In this document: positions 1 to 6,528 of the stretch, one piece after another | Numbering within the stretch: position 1 is the stretch's first letter | Layout of the letters: every line of letters starts with the position of its first letter | Assembly: GCA_009936895.1 (NCBI GenBank) | Contig: JAACDS010000011.1 | Span: 1-12,654 of the forward strand | Reading direction: 5' to 3' | DNA: 12,654 nt | Origin: Pseudomonadota bacterium | Lineage (GTDB): Bacteria > Pseudomonadota > Gammaproteobacteria > Pseudomonadales > Azotimanducaceae | Translations under genes and position numbers: made by a program | The notes under the pieces: model-generated | What the model was told of the DNA's origin: nothing | Database searches by the model: none | Seen by the model: only the letters and a program-made list of their open reading frames with translations

Positions 1-844
1 GGCCGAGTTCGGTCAATTCAACCTGTCGATTCTTTTCATCCACCATGTAATCACCAGTGGGCTCGACATCTGGCTCACCAAAAACCCTCGGCGTATCGTC
101 GAAGGCCTGCTCTTCCAGCTGGGGCGGAATCTGATTGATCGTTTGGTACAGCGATGTGTTTTCTTCGGAGGCACCGGAAATAATCAGCGGCGTACGCGCC
201 TCATCAATCAGTATCGAGTCGACTTCGTCAATGATGGCGAAAAAAAGCTCGCCCTGAAGTCTGTCCTCGGCGGTAAAAGCCATATTGGAGCGCAGATAGT
301 CGAACCCGAATTCGTTGTTGGTGCCGTAAATGATATCGGCCTGATAGGCCTCCATTTTTTCTGCGGCCGGCTGACCGGACTGTATGATCCCGACCCGCAG
401 CCCAAGCATTTCGTATATCGGTGCCATCCACTGCGCATCTCGCTTGGCGAGGTAATCGTTTACCGTCACCACGTGGACACCCTTGCAGGGCAAGGCGTTT
501 AGATAGGCTGGCAACGTGGCCATCAAGGTTTTGCCTTCACCGGTCCGCATCTCGGCTATCCGCCCCTCGTGAAGCGTAATGCCACCGATCAACTGGACGT
601 CGAAGTGCCGCATGCCCTTGGTGCGCTTTGCTGCTTCCCGAACCGCCGCAAACGCTTCAGGCAGCAACTCGTCCAGGGTCTCTCCAGCAGCCAAGCGCTC
701 TCTGAGCGCCGCCGTGTGAGCGGCCAAATCGGTCTCGGCATCAAATTGGGGCTCGAGGTCGTTGATGCGCTGCACCAACCGTCCCATGCGTTTCAATTCG
801 CGAGTATTTTTCGTGCCAAATAGTCGGGCGAGAAAGTTTGCCAT
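1..844 (-). CDS. secA: SecA preprotein translocase ATPase, N-terminal part (cut by window edge)
   Basis: SecA is the cytoplasmic/peripheral membrane ATPase that pushes unfolded preproteins through SecYEG. I translated it by hand from ATG at 844: 281 codons without a stop, running off the left edge, so roughly the first third of a protein usually about 900 residues long. It opens MANFLARLFGTKNTRELKRM, like other SecA N-termini. Walker A is MRTGEGKT at residues 99-106 (Lys105), the substrate-path motif VNDYLAKRD is near 128-136, YGTNNEFGFDYLR near 173-185, and Walker B/DEAD is IIDEVDSILIDEARTPL at 204-220. Identity to E. coli SecA is high by eye throughout. No Shine-Dalgarno sequence is visible before the ATG. 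It follows the M23 peptidase gene on the same strand after about 130 bp that contains a good sigma-70-like promoter, so it probably has its own transcription start. No secM lies upstream. Identification is essentially certain. Confidence 0.98.
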   Translation of the reverse strand, partial: MANFLARLFGTKNTRELKRMGRLVQRINDLEPQFDAETDLAAHTAALRERLAAGETLDELLPEAFAAVREAAKRTKGMRHFDVQLIGGITLHEGRIAEMRTGEGKTLMATLPAYLNALPCKGVHVVTVNDYLAKRDAQWMAPIYEMLGLRVGIIQSGQPAAEKMEAYQADIIYGTNNEFGFDYLRSNMAFTAEDRLQGELFFAIIDEVDSILIDEARTPLIISGASEENTSLYQTINQIPPQLEEQAFDDTPRVFGEPDVEPTGDYMVDEKNRQVELTELG

Positions 845-891
845 AGTCTGCGGTTTGTAAAAAAAGCCATTGTAGCGATAGCGCCGCCAGA

Positions 892-920
892 TCTATACAG
901 ACCTGTCGAGAGATTTTCAA
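892..920 (-). promoter_or_regulatory. Probable sigma-70 promoter of secA
   Basis: On the minus strand, a -35 box TTGAAA (915-920, 5 of 6 to consensus) and a -10 box TATAGA (892-897, 4 of 6) are separated by exactly 17 bp. The start point would fall near 885, giving a leader of about 40 nt before the secA ATG at 844. The boxes sit in the 132-bp spacer after the M23 stop, and I see no convincing intrinsic terminator there, so read-through from the M23 gene is also possible. This is motif evidence only. Confidence 0.5.
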
Positions 921-976
921 AAAGTAGACCGAAGCAGAAAGAGAAATTGTGCCTTGGCACCTCTTATCTATCGGCG

Positions 977-1885
977 TTAGCGGGCGCTAACGTAACGGGC
1001 TGGATTCACGGGTTTCCCCGATTTTAGCACTTCAAAGTGAACATGAGGCCCGGTCGAACGACCGCTGCTGCCCATTCGGCCGATCACGTCCCCTCGTTTC
1101 ACGCTTTGACCCGCGTGCACAAGAAGCTCTTGATGGTGGCCATAGCGCGTTCGAAGATCTTCTCCGTGACTGATCTCGATGAGTTTGCCGTATCCTGACC
1201 TATAACCCGCGAAGACCACGACACCATTTGCAACCGCGATCACGTCGGAGCCGCTCGCTCCAGCAAAGTCCATGCCTTCGTGCCAGGCCTTTTTCCCAGA
1301 GATGGGATCTACTCGCTCCCCAAAGGGTGACGACATCCAGCCTTTCACAATTGGCGCTCCCACAGGCGTAGCACCTTGTTCGGTATAAACGCCAACCAGC
1401 ACCTGATCCAATATGCTCAGCTCGGTCTCACGTTGCTTTAAACGCTCGGACAGATTGAGTAGCTGATCATCGAGATTCTCTACGCCTAGCACTTCGGCCT
1501 TAGCGCTCAACGGGCCGCCTTGAGAGACTGGGGCGTCAAAATCAAATTCGTCTTGTGGTAGGCCCGATGATTCGTGCATATACGAGGCCAAAGCCTCCAT
1601 GCGCCGAAGCCTAGCTTGCATCTCCGCAATTTGGCGGCCCACCGCCTGCCGCCGAGCAACAGACTGGGATTGCAACGCTTCGACCACCGCATCCTGTTCG
1701 CTGAGCTTTGCACGCCAATTGTCGATTACCGCCGCGTCCACAAAGTCCGATTGTTTCAGCATAAACCCTGATACGACGAGTCCAAGACAGACAACTCCTA
1801 AGACAACCGACAGCGCCTTGATTTTCCACGACGGCAGTGCGAGCTGAGTCGGTTCACCGTTTTTGTTGATCAAGATGAGCTGCAT
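977..1885 (-). CDS. Membrane-anchored M23 (LytM-type) metallopeptidase
   Basis: Probable periplasmic zinc endopeptidase acting on peptidoglycan cross-links, 302 residues from the chosen ATG at 1885. The protein has a short cytoplasmic start (MQLILINKNG), one membrane segment at about 24-43, a charged helical, probably coiled-coil stretch at about 55-105 and 138-165, and a C-terminal M23 domain at about 180-298. All expected metal and catalytic residues are present: H202 and D206 in HEGMD, H250 in RYGHH, and H281/H283 in HVH, so the enzyme looks active rather than a degenerate activator. An open frame continues upstream to ATG at 1936 and TTG at 1939, but those 17-18 extra residues (including FCYVVPCSTD) look unlike the family's start. 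None of the starts has a clear Shine-Dalgarno sequence. It lies just upstream of secA and divergent from dciA, the arrangement I recall from pseudomonads. The exact substrate cannot be told. Confidence 0.93.
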   Translation of the reverse strand: MQLILINKNGEPTQLALPSWKIKALSVVLGVVCLGLVVSGFMLKQSDFVDAAVIDNWRAKLSEQDAVVEALQSQSVARRQAVGRQIAEMQARLRRMEALASYMHESSGLPQDEFDFDAPVSQGGPLSAKAEVLGVENLDDQLLNLSERLKQRETELSILDQVLVGVYTEQGATPVGAPIVKGWMSSPFGERVDPISGKKAWHEGMDFAGASGSDVIAVANGVVVFAGYRSGYGKLIEISHGEDLRTRYGHHQELLVHAGQSVKRGDVIGRMGSSGRSTGPHVHFEVLKSGKPVNPARYVSAR

Positions 1886-1918
1886 AAAAGTGTTCGACTG
1901 GTCGGTTGAGCAGGGAAC

Positions 1919-1946
1919 AACATAGCAAAATGCCATCAATGTGCAA
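1919..1946 (-). promoter_or_regulatory. Weak candidate promoter for the M23 peptidase gene
   Basis: On the minus strand, TTGCAC (1941-1946) and TATGTT (1919-1924) are 16 bp apart, and the expected transcription start near 1912 lies about 27 nt before the ATG at 1885. Both boxes match the sigma-70 consensus only partly (about 3 of 6 and 4 of 6). If real, it supports the 1885 start, because the longer open frame beginning at 1936/1939 would start upstream of the transcript. Confidence 0.25.
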
Positions 1947-1986
1947 AGCGACCATCATGGCTTTGGGCATGGCGCGCCACGGCCGG

Positions 1987-2007
1987 GCGGTTTACGGCAC
2001 AAACCGC
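1987..2007. repeat. Perfect 7-bp inverted repeat upstream of dciA
   Basis: GCGGTTT (1987-1993) and AAACCGC (2001-2007) are exact reverse complements separated by 7 nt. The repeat abuts the possible -10 box TATCAT of dciA (2008-2013). Its position in a divergent promoter region fits a protein binding site. It has no following T-run, so it is not an intrinsic terminator. Function is inferred from position only. Confidence 0.45.
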
Positions 2008-2041
2008 TATCATGTCCCGTGTCTGACACTCGGTTGAACCT

Positions 2042-2359
2042 ATGGCCTCTAAACATGTTGACGATCTTTTGCGCGAAGGAAACGGCTACAGCCCGCTGCA
2101 GAAATTACTGCGTCATGCAGCCAATCAGAGATCCTGGACCGACCAACTGCGGGCAGCAGTCGACGTCCAGCTCAGACATCAGATTGAAGTCAGCGACATC
2201 AAAGGTTCGCGCTTGATCATCAACTGCCGTAGCGCGGGAGTCGCAACAAAAATGCGCTTCATGGCACCGGACTTGGTCCCAAAACTCAACGCGCTCTCCG
2301 CGTTTTGCCGTGTCGAAGAGCTGGTGCTCAAAGTGTTGAGCGCTCACGCCGAAACCTAG
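2042..2359 (+). CDS. dciA: DciA-type DUF721 protein, probable replicative helicase loader, short form
   Basis: Only plus-strand gene in the window, 105 residues from ATG at 2042 to TAG at 2357-2359. The sequence follows the DUF721 (Pfam PF05258) pattern: an N-terminal helix ending in a conserved Trp (RSWTDQL, W32), then the strand-rich core with IKGSRLIINCRSAGVATKMR at about 54-73, then a helix with LVPKLNAL and a closing VEELVLKVL strand. In bacteria lacking DnaC or DnaI, DciA helps load the DnaB helicase at replication origins; this is family knowledge. The position between lpxC and the M23 peptidase/secA genes is where I recall dciA in pseudomonads, which strengthens the call. The protein ends right after the folded domain, whereas better-known DciA proteins have a disordered C-terminal tail. 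No clear Shine-Dalgarno sequence precedes the ATG. Family assignment is quite sure; the exact role is inferred. Confidence 0.85.
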   Translation: MASKHVDDLLREGNGYSPLQKLLRHAANQRSWTDQLRAAVDVQLRHQIEVSDIKGSRLIINCRSAGVATKMRFMAPDLVPKLNALSAFCRVEELVLKVLSAHAET

Positions 2360-2369
2360 GCTTTTGTCG

Positions 2370-2379
2370 AAGAGCTCTT
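2370..2379. repeat. 10-bp palindrome at the dciA/lpxC convergent junction
   Basis: AAGAGCTCTT is a perfect palindrome in the 18-bp gap between the stops of dciA (2359) and lpxC (2378), overlapping the lpxC TAA. Another 10-bp palindrome, TGAGCGCTCA, lies at 2337-2346 inside the dciA end. Neither has the loop or the T-run of an ordinary intrinsic terminator, so how the two opposing transcripts end is unclear. Confidence 0.4.
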
Positions 2380-3301
2380 ATGCCGCCTCGGTGGATTGCC
2401 TTGCATAAGCCTCGGGCACCTGATCCCCTTGATCAAAGGTGACAATCTCGTAGCTATCCGGCTCGCTGAGCAGCTTGCGAACCAGCTGATTGTTCAGCCC
2501 GTGACCGGATTTGTGGCCGTGAAAGCCACCTAACGTACTGAATCCCAACCGATACAGGTCACCAATCGCGTCCAGAATCTTGTGCTTCACAAACTCGTCC
2601 CGCGCCCTGAGACCATGCTCGTTCAAAATCTTGGAATCATCCACCACCACGGCGTTATCCAGGCTGCCCCCTTGGGCGAGATTGAGGTCTCTGAGCTTTT
2701 CAAAATCTGCTAGGAAACCAAAAGTACGCGCTCTGCTCACTTCCTTGACAAAGCTGGTGCTTGAAAACTCTACCGTTGCCGTATGGGCATGCGCCGCAAA
2801 CACGGGGTGATCGTATTCTAGGGTGTAGCTTAGCTGAAACCCTTCGTAGGGCGAAAGCGTGGCGCTCGCGTCACCATCGCTCACGCTCACTGGCCGCAGA
2901 ACACGCAGAAATTTCTTTGACGATGATTGGGCGACGACACCGGCTGATTGGAGCAAAAAAACGAAGGGCGCCGCACTGCCATCCATAATCGGCAGTTCGC
3001 CGCCATCAACCTCCACAACAACATTATCAATTCCCAGTCCGGACAACGCTGCCATCAAATGCTCTATCGTCGAGAGTTGATTTTCACCTGAACACAGTGA
3101 CGTTGCCATTTGGGTATTGCCTACGGCTGCCGCGCGGGCGGGAAAGTTCACCCCACCGGGTAAGTCCGTGCGCTTGAAAACGATACCGGTATCGACCTCG
3201 GCGGGGTGCAAGCTGAGGTTTACTTTGCGACCGGTATGCAGAGCGACCCCTGTCGCTCCGATACTGTTTCTCAGGGTCTGTTGCAGATTTGCAGTGGACA
3301 A
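2378..3301 (-). CDS. lpxC: LpxC, UDP-3-O-acyl-N-acetylglucosamine deacetylase
   Basis: Cytoplasmic zinc enzyme for the committed step of lipid A synthesis: deacetylation of UDP-3-O-acyl-GlcNAc. The protein has 307 residues, close to E. coli LpxC (about 305), and aligns along its whole length. The zinc ligands are H81 (in STIEHLMAAL), H240 and D244 (in VKHKILDAIGDL); the general base is E80 and the catalytic His is H267 (in HKSGHGLN). The LGIDN, IMDGSAAPFV and SRARTFGF motifs are also intact. The start is TTG at 3299-3301: an in-frame TAG lies two codons upstream (3305-3307), no ATG follows before residue 65, and AAGGAA sits 6 nt before the TTG. It is the last gene of the minus-strand cluster, 75 bp after ftsZ, and converges on dciA. 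Its C-terminus (about 300-307) is short and offers no obvious FtsH-type degradation tail that I can recognise. Confidence 0.98.
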   Translation of the reverse strand: MSTANLQQTLRNSIGATGVALHTGRKVNLSLHPAEVDTGIVFKRTDLPGGVNFPARAAAVGNTQMATSLCSGENQLSTIEHLMAALSGLGIDNVVVEVDGGELPIMDGSAAPFVFLLQSAGVVAQSSSKKFLRVLRPVSVSDGDASATLSPYEGFQLSYTLEYDHPVFAAHAHTATVEFSSTSFVKEVSRARTFGFLADFEKLRDLNLAQGGSLDNAVVVDDSKILNEHGLRARDEFVKHKILDAIGDLYRLGFSTLGGFHGHKSGHGLNNQLVRKLLSEPDSYEIVTFDQGDQVPEAYARQSTEAA

Positions 3302-3313
3302 TGCCTATTCCTT
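3299..3313 (-). promoter_or_regulatory. Ribosome binding site and TTG start of lpxC
   Basis: On the minus strand the order is AAGGAA (3308-3313), TAG (in-frame stop, 3305-3307), GCA, then TTG (3299-3301). The 6-nt spacing and the in-frame stop make TTG the only workable start that keeps the conserved N-terminus. TTG starts are usually weaker than ATG, so LpxC synthesis may be held down at translation. Confidence 0.8.
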
Positions 3314-3376
3314 GTCATGTCATAATGCCTCTTCAACTCGCCATCGCGCCAAGAGGAATAGCCGGCGAATCAGTAC
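3302..3376 (-). other. ftsZ–lpxC spacer with imperfect hairpin
   Basis: This is the largest gap inside the minus-strand cluster. It contains a 6-bp inverted repeat, CCTCTT (3328-3333) and AAGAGG (3351-3356), with a 17-nt loop and no T-run after it on the minus strand. I found no well-spaced sigma-70 promoter: TTGGCG and a CATTAT-like -10 are present but 20 bp apart. Whether lpxC is transcribed from its own promoter or with ftsZ cannot be decided from the sequence. Confidence 0.35.
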
Positions 3377-4522
3377 TTAATCCGCTTGTCTTCTGAGAAA
3401 CGCTGGCACGTCGAGGTAGTCCATGTCTTTGCTTTGAATATCGACATTTTCCACTCCGCTGCCGTAACGAACCGGATTGCGAAGATGAGGCGGCTCGTCG
3501 AAATTCCCGTAGTCACCCGCTGCCGCTGCGCTTTCCAGTATTGGATCATTGCTTACAACGATGCTCGGCATACTGACTTTATCCAGCCCTGTCGCCACGA
3601 TGGTGACCATCAGATCATCGCCCAACGATTCGTCGATGACGGTACCAACCACAACCGTCGCATTGTCTGATGCGAACTCTTCGACCATGTCGCCCACTTC
3701 CATGAACTCGCCCATTGTCAAATCTGCGGCAGCCACATTGACCAAAATCCCACGCGCACCGTTGATATCGATGTCATCAAGCAAGGGTGAACGTATCGCC
3801 GCTTCGGCTGCGTCGCGGGCCCGATTAGCACCGCTGGCACGGCCCGTTCCCATCATCGCAGAGCCCATCTCAGACATCACAGTACGCACGTCTGCGAAGT
3901 CGACGTTGATGAGACCCGGCAAGATAATGAGATCGGCAATGCCTTTGACCGCACCAAGCAATACGTTATTGGCAGCAGCGAATGCGTCTTTCATCGACGT
4001 GCCGTCGCCGAGCACGTCGTGCAATTTCTGATTAGGAATCGTAATCAGCGAATCGACATGTTCGACGAGTTCCGCCAAACCTTTATCGGCTACTTTCGAG
4101 CGACGCTCGAATTTGAACGGCTTGGTTACCACTGCGACCGTCAAAATACCGAGTTCCTTGGCTACTTCAGCAACTACGGGTGCCGCACCGGTACCCGTGC
4201 CACCGCCCATGCCGGCAGTGATAAATACCATGTCGGCACCGCTCAGCAACTCAGCCAGTCGCTCCCGATCTTCTACCGCTGCGGCGCGCCCTGTTTCTGG
4301 ATTGGCACCCGCTCCCAAGCCCTTGGTGATACTGCTACCAATTTGCAGGGTTCTTTCTGCTCCCAGCCCATTGAGGGCCTGAGCGTCTGTGTTGACCGCA
4401 ATAAAATCGACGCCTTTGACGTCATTGCTGACCATATGTTGCACGGCGTTGCCGCCTCCGCCGCCAACGCCAATGACTTTGATCACTGCGTTCTGCGGTG
4501 CACTATCCACTATCTCAAACAT
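3377..4522 (-). CDS. ftsZ: FtsZ, tubulin-like cell division GTPase
   Basis: FtsZ polymerises with GTP into the cytoplasmic Z-ring that recruits the division machinery. The protein has 381 residues, the usual length. Motifs are the N-terminal VIGVGGGGGNAV (16-27), the tubulin signature GGGTGTGA (106-113), NTDAQAL (44-50), the T7 synergy loop NVDFADVR (206-213, Asp209 and Asp212 for GTP hydrolysis in the next subunit), a variable linker of about 50 residues after 316, and the C-terminal conserved peptide DVPAFLRRQAD (371-381) that binds FtsA and ZipA. The start is ATG at 4522 with AGGAG 6 nt upstream, and it follows ftsA after 18 bp, so the two are probably cotranscribed. The Shine-Dalgarno is the clearest of the ftsQAZ trio, consistent with FtsZ being made in large excess over FtsQ and FtsA. 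Confidence 0.99.
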   Translation of the reverse strand: MFEIVDSAPQNAVIKVIGVGGGGGNAVQHMVSNDVKGVDFIAVNTDAQALNGLGAERTLQIGSSITKGLGAGANPETGRAAAVEDRERLAELLSGADMVFITAGMGGGTGTGAAPVVAEVAKELGILTVAVVTKPFKFERRSKVADKGLAELVEHVDSLITIPNQKLHDVLGDGTSMKDAFAAANNVLLGAVKGIADLIILPGLINVDFADVRTVMSEMGSAMMGTGRASGANRARDAAEAAIRSPLLDDIDINGARGILVNVAAADLTMGEFMEVGDMVEEFASDNATVVVGTVIDESLGDDLMVTIVATGLDKVSMPSIVVSNDPILESAAAAGDYGNFDEPPHLRNPVRYGSGVENVDIQSKDMDYLDVPAFLRRQAD

Positions 4523-4526
4523 CGCC

Positions 4527-4533
4527 TTCTCCT
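4527..4533 (-). promoter_or_regulatory. Strong Shine-Dalgarno of ftsZ
   Basis: AGGAGAA on the minus strand, with the AGGAG core (4529-4533) 6 nt from the ATG at 4520-4522. By contrast, ftsA and ftsQ just upstream have only weak GGA or AGG matches, which fits the known need for far more FtsZ than FtsA or FtsQ. Confidence 0.75.
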
Positions 4534-4540
4534 GCTGGTG

Positions 4541-5770
4541 CTAGAAGTTTTCGCGAAACCAGTTCCTGATACTGTCAAACGTACTGCTCTTATGGCCGCT
4601 TTGTTTTTCAGTGCGTTCCTGTTCTCGCTCTAGCCCGTACTGCAACAAGCCAACGCTGGTTGCGTATACGGGATTCCTTACGATGTCCTTCAAACCCGCC
4701 ACGAGACGTGGCGCCCCCAAACTGACTGGCATGTGGAATATTTCTTCCGCAAGCTCAATCAAACCTTCCATCTTCGCCCCGCCACCCGTTAAAACGATGC
4801 CAGACGCAATGATGTTCTCAAAGCCGCTTCGACGCAGCTCTGCTTGAATCAATCTAAACAGCTCGTCGTACCGTGGTTCTACCACTTCCGCCAACGTTTG
4901 GCGCGACATTTCTTTTTCTGGTTTGTCGCCGACACCCTGTACTTTAATCACTTCGTCGGGTTTAGCCAACTGTGTTAATGCACACGCGTAGCGTATTTTA
5001 ATGTCCTCAGCATTCTGGGTCGGCGTACGCAGCGCCATTGCGATGTCATTGGTGACCTGATCGCCTGCAATGGGGATAACCGCCGTATGCCTGATCGCGC
5101 CCTCGGTAAAAACGGCAATATCTGTGGTACCGCCTCCGATATCGACCAAGCACACGCCCAGATTACGCTCATCGTCACTGAGTACCGAATAGCTGGAGGC
5201 AAGTTGCTCCAAAATCACGTCGTTCACACCAAGCCCACAGCGCTCAATACATTTTTCGATGTTCTGCGCCGCATTCACCGCACAGGTCACCATATGAACC
5301 TTGGCTTCAAGCCGTACGCCGGACATGCCCAAGGGTTCCTTCACCCCTTCTTGGGCATCAATAATGTATTCCTGAGGCAATACATGGAGGATTTTCTGAT
5401 CAGCGGGAATCGCCATGGCCTTGGCCGCATCAATCACCCGATCAATATCCAACGAAAAAACTTCGCGATCACGAATCGCTACAATGCCATGGGAATTCAA
5501 ACTGCGGATATGGCTGCCTGCGATACCGGCATACACCGAATCAATTTCGCAACCTGACATCAGCTCGGCTTCTTCAACCGCGCGCTGAATGGATTGAACC
5601 GTGGAATCGATATTCACCACGACGCCTTTCTTCAGCCCGCGAGACTGATGCGTGCCTATGCCGATAATCTCCAGCTCGCCCTGAGCATTCACGTTCGCAA
5701 CGATCGCCGCAATTTTGTTTGTACCAATGTCTAGCGCGACGATTCTCTGCGTTTGTTTATCAGCAGCCAT
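4541..5770 (-). CDS. ftsA: FtsA, actin-like membrane tether of the Z-ring
   Basis: FtsA is a peripheral membrane ATPase of the actin/Hsp70 fold that anchors FtsZ filaments to the inner membrane and helps activate septal synthesis. The protein has 409 residues (E. coli about 420). Visible elements are the phosphate-1 motif ALDIGTNKIAAI (12-23), the FtsA-specific 1C domain at about 84-162, the phosphate-2 motif LVDIGGGTTDIAV (208-220), the adenosine motif VLTGGGAKMEG (326-336), and the C-terminal amphipathic membrane-targeting helix SIRNWFRENF (400-409). The start is ATG at 5770, two nt after the ftsQ TAG at 5773-5775, with only a weak GGA about 10 nt upstream, so translation is probably coupled to ftsQ. 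Nothing is missing. Confidence 0.98.
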   Translation of the reverse strand: MAADKQTQRIVALDIGTNKIAAIVANVNAQGELEIIGIGTHQSRGLKKGVVVNIDSTVQSIQRAVEEAELMSGCEIDSVYAGIAGSHIRSLNSHGIVAIRDREVFSLDIDRVIDAAKAMAIPADQKILHVLPQEYIIDAQEGVKEPLGMSGVRLEAKVHMVTCAVNAAQNIEKCIERCGLGVNDVILEQLASSYSVLSDDERNLGVCLVDIGGGTTDIAVFTEGAIRHTAVIPIAGDQVTNDIAMALRTPTQNAEDIKIRYACALTQLAKPDEVIKVQGVGDKPEKEMSRQTLAEVVEPRYDELFRLIQAELRRSGFENIIASGIVLTGGGAKMEGLIELAEEIFHMPVSLGAPRLVAGLKDIVRNPVYATSVGLLQYGLEREQERTEKQSGHKSSTFDSIRNWFRENF

Positions 5771-5772
5771 AT

Positions 5773-6528
5773 CTATGATCCATTATTCATTAGGTGAACG
5801 CTCAACACTCCCGTCGCCAAACCCATCTGTCCGGCGAGGGGCTTATCATTCTTTTGTTGCTGCTCAAATCGTACTGCAATGCCACTGGTATAGCGCGCAT
5901 CAACGTAATCAATTCTCCGCGGCTGGTCCTTGAGCGCAACCGCATAAGCGCGCAAAAATCGGTCCATCCGCTCGTAAACATCGCTCGATCCCAAGCGCAG
6001 GCGCATGCCACTGGCGAACCCCACCTGCCATTCTCCCTGAGGGGACTCGGTCAAGTGCGTGATGCGCAACGCCTGACGCGAGGCAAAAAGCTGCAACAAG
6101 CGATAAACCTCCATGGTCTGCTGTGGCGTGCTGATCTGCGCATTCAGAGACGGTAAATCCGCATAATGATCCGGCAACTGCAACGGCTGGCCATTGGCGG
6201 CAAGATAATCGTGGTCTCCCCACCGGGCTACTGGCACGACTTTATGTAAACGGATTTCCAAACGATCGGGCCAGTGACGACGAACGGTTACATCACGGGT
6301 CCACCCCATTTGTCTCAGCCGCGCCTCGATCACTTCAAGATCTGTCGACAAAATTCCCGCCAATTCAGCCGAAGCCATCGACTCTTCGACTCGGCGGCGT
6401 TCGGCTTGCGTAGGTTCCCCAGACACGACGACGGTCTGGATCGGTCGATCCAACGCGCTCCAAGCCGCGTAAACCAAAACCAGTCCTCCCACGGCCACTA
6501 AGATAAGGATCAGCCGTTTAACCATCAT
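5773..6528 (-). CDS. ftsQ: FtsQ, bitopic division protein with POTRA domain
   Basis: FtsQ is a single-pass inner-membrane protein that recruits FtsB and FtsL, and so FtsW/FtsI, to the septum. The protein has 251 residues. A membrane segment lies at about 6-23, a POTRA domain at about 30-98 opening with IQTVVVSGEPT, and a beta domain contains VPVARWGD (98-105) and ends near the FtsB-binding strand region ARYTSGIAVRF (211-221), followed by a polar tail of about 30 residues. Conservation of this family is low, so length, topology and position between murC and ftsA carry much of the call. The ATG at 6528 overlaps the end of murC by 11 nt; a second ATG follows at once, and an in-frame TGA (6535-6537) three codons upstream blocks a longer form apart from a possible CTG. 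The cytoplasmic tail is therefore only about five residues, against about 24 in E. coli. Confidence 0.93.
   Translation of the reverse strand: MMVKRLILILVAVGGLVLVYAAWSALDRPIQTVVVSGEPTQAERRRVEESMASAELAGILSTDLEVIEARLRQMGWTRDVTVRRHWPDRLEIRLHKVVPVARWGDHDYLAANGQPLQLPDHYADLPSLNAQISTPQQTMEVYRLLQLFASRQALRITHLTESPQGEWQVGFASGMRLRLGSSDVYERMDRFLRAYAVALKDQPRRIDYVDARYTSGIAVRFEQQQKNDKPLAGQMGLATGVLSVHLMNNGS

Larger units (their letters stand above)
1886..2041. other. Divergent intergenic region between the M23 peptidase gene and dciA
   Basis: This 156-bp spacer must carry the promoters of both divergent genes. It contains the weak minus-strand promoter candidate at 1919-1946, an 8-bp palindrome GGCGCGCC at 1971-1978, an inverted repeat at 1987-2007, and the octamer TCGGTTGA twice (1902-1909 and 2031-2038), once near each gene start. 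For dciA I find a possible -10 TATCAT at 2008-2013 but no matching -35. An open frame beginning at 1941 on the plus strand crosses it but overlaps dciA out of frame and resembles nothing I know. Confidence 0.6.

Noticed and set aside
950..962. Possible intrinsic terminator after the M23 gene (GTGCC/GGCAC)
   Set aside because: The stem allows only a 2-nt loop, or 4 bp with a 4-nt loop, and no T-run follows on the minus strand.
1941..2216. Plus-strand open frame starting upstream of dciA and overlapping it
   Set aside because: Different frame from dciA, low-complexity sequence without family resemblance; DUF721 conservation supports the 2042 frame.
3549..4031. 160-residue plus-strand open frame inside ftsZ
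   Set aside because: Ser/Thr/Ala-rich composition typical of the complement of a conserved gene; no motif, no Shine-Dalgarno.
4019..4633. 204-residue open frame on the plus strand across the ftsZ start and ftsA end
   Set aside because: It is antisense to two clear essential genes, has no recognisable domain, and spans the ftsA–ftsZ junction; a shadow frame.
5087..5557. 156-residue plus-strand open frame inside ftsA
   Set aside because: Antisense shadow of conserved ftsA codons; no recognisable family.
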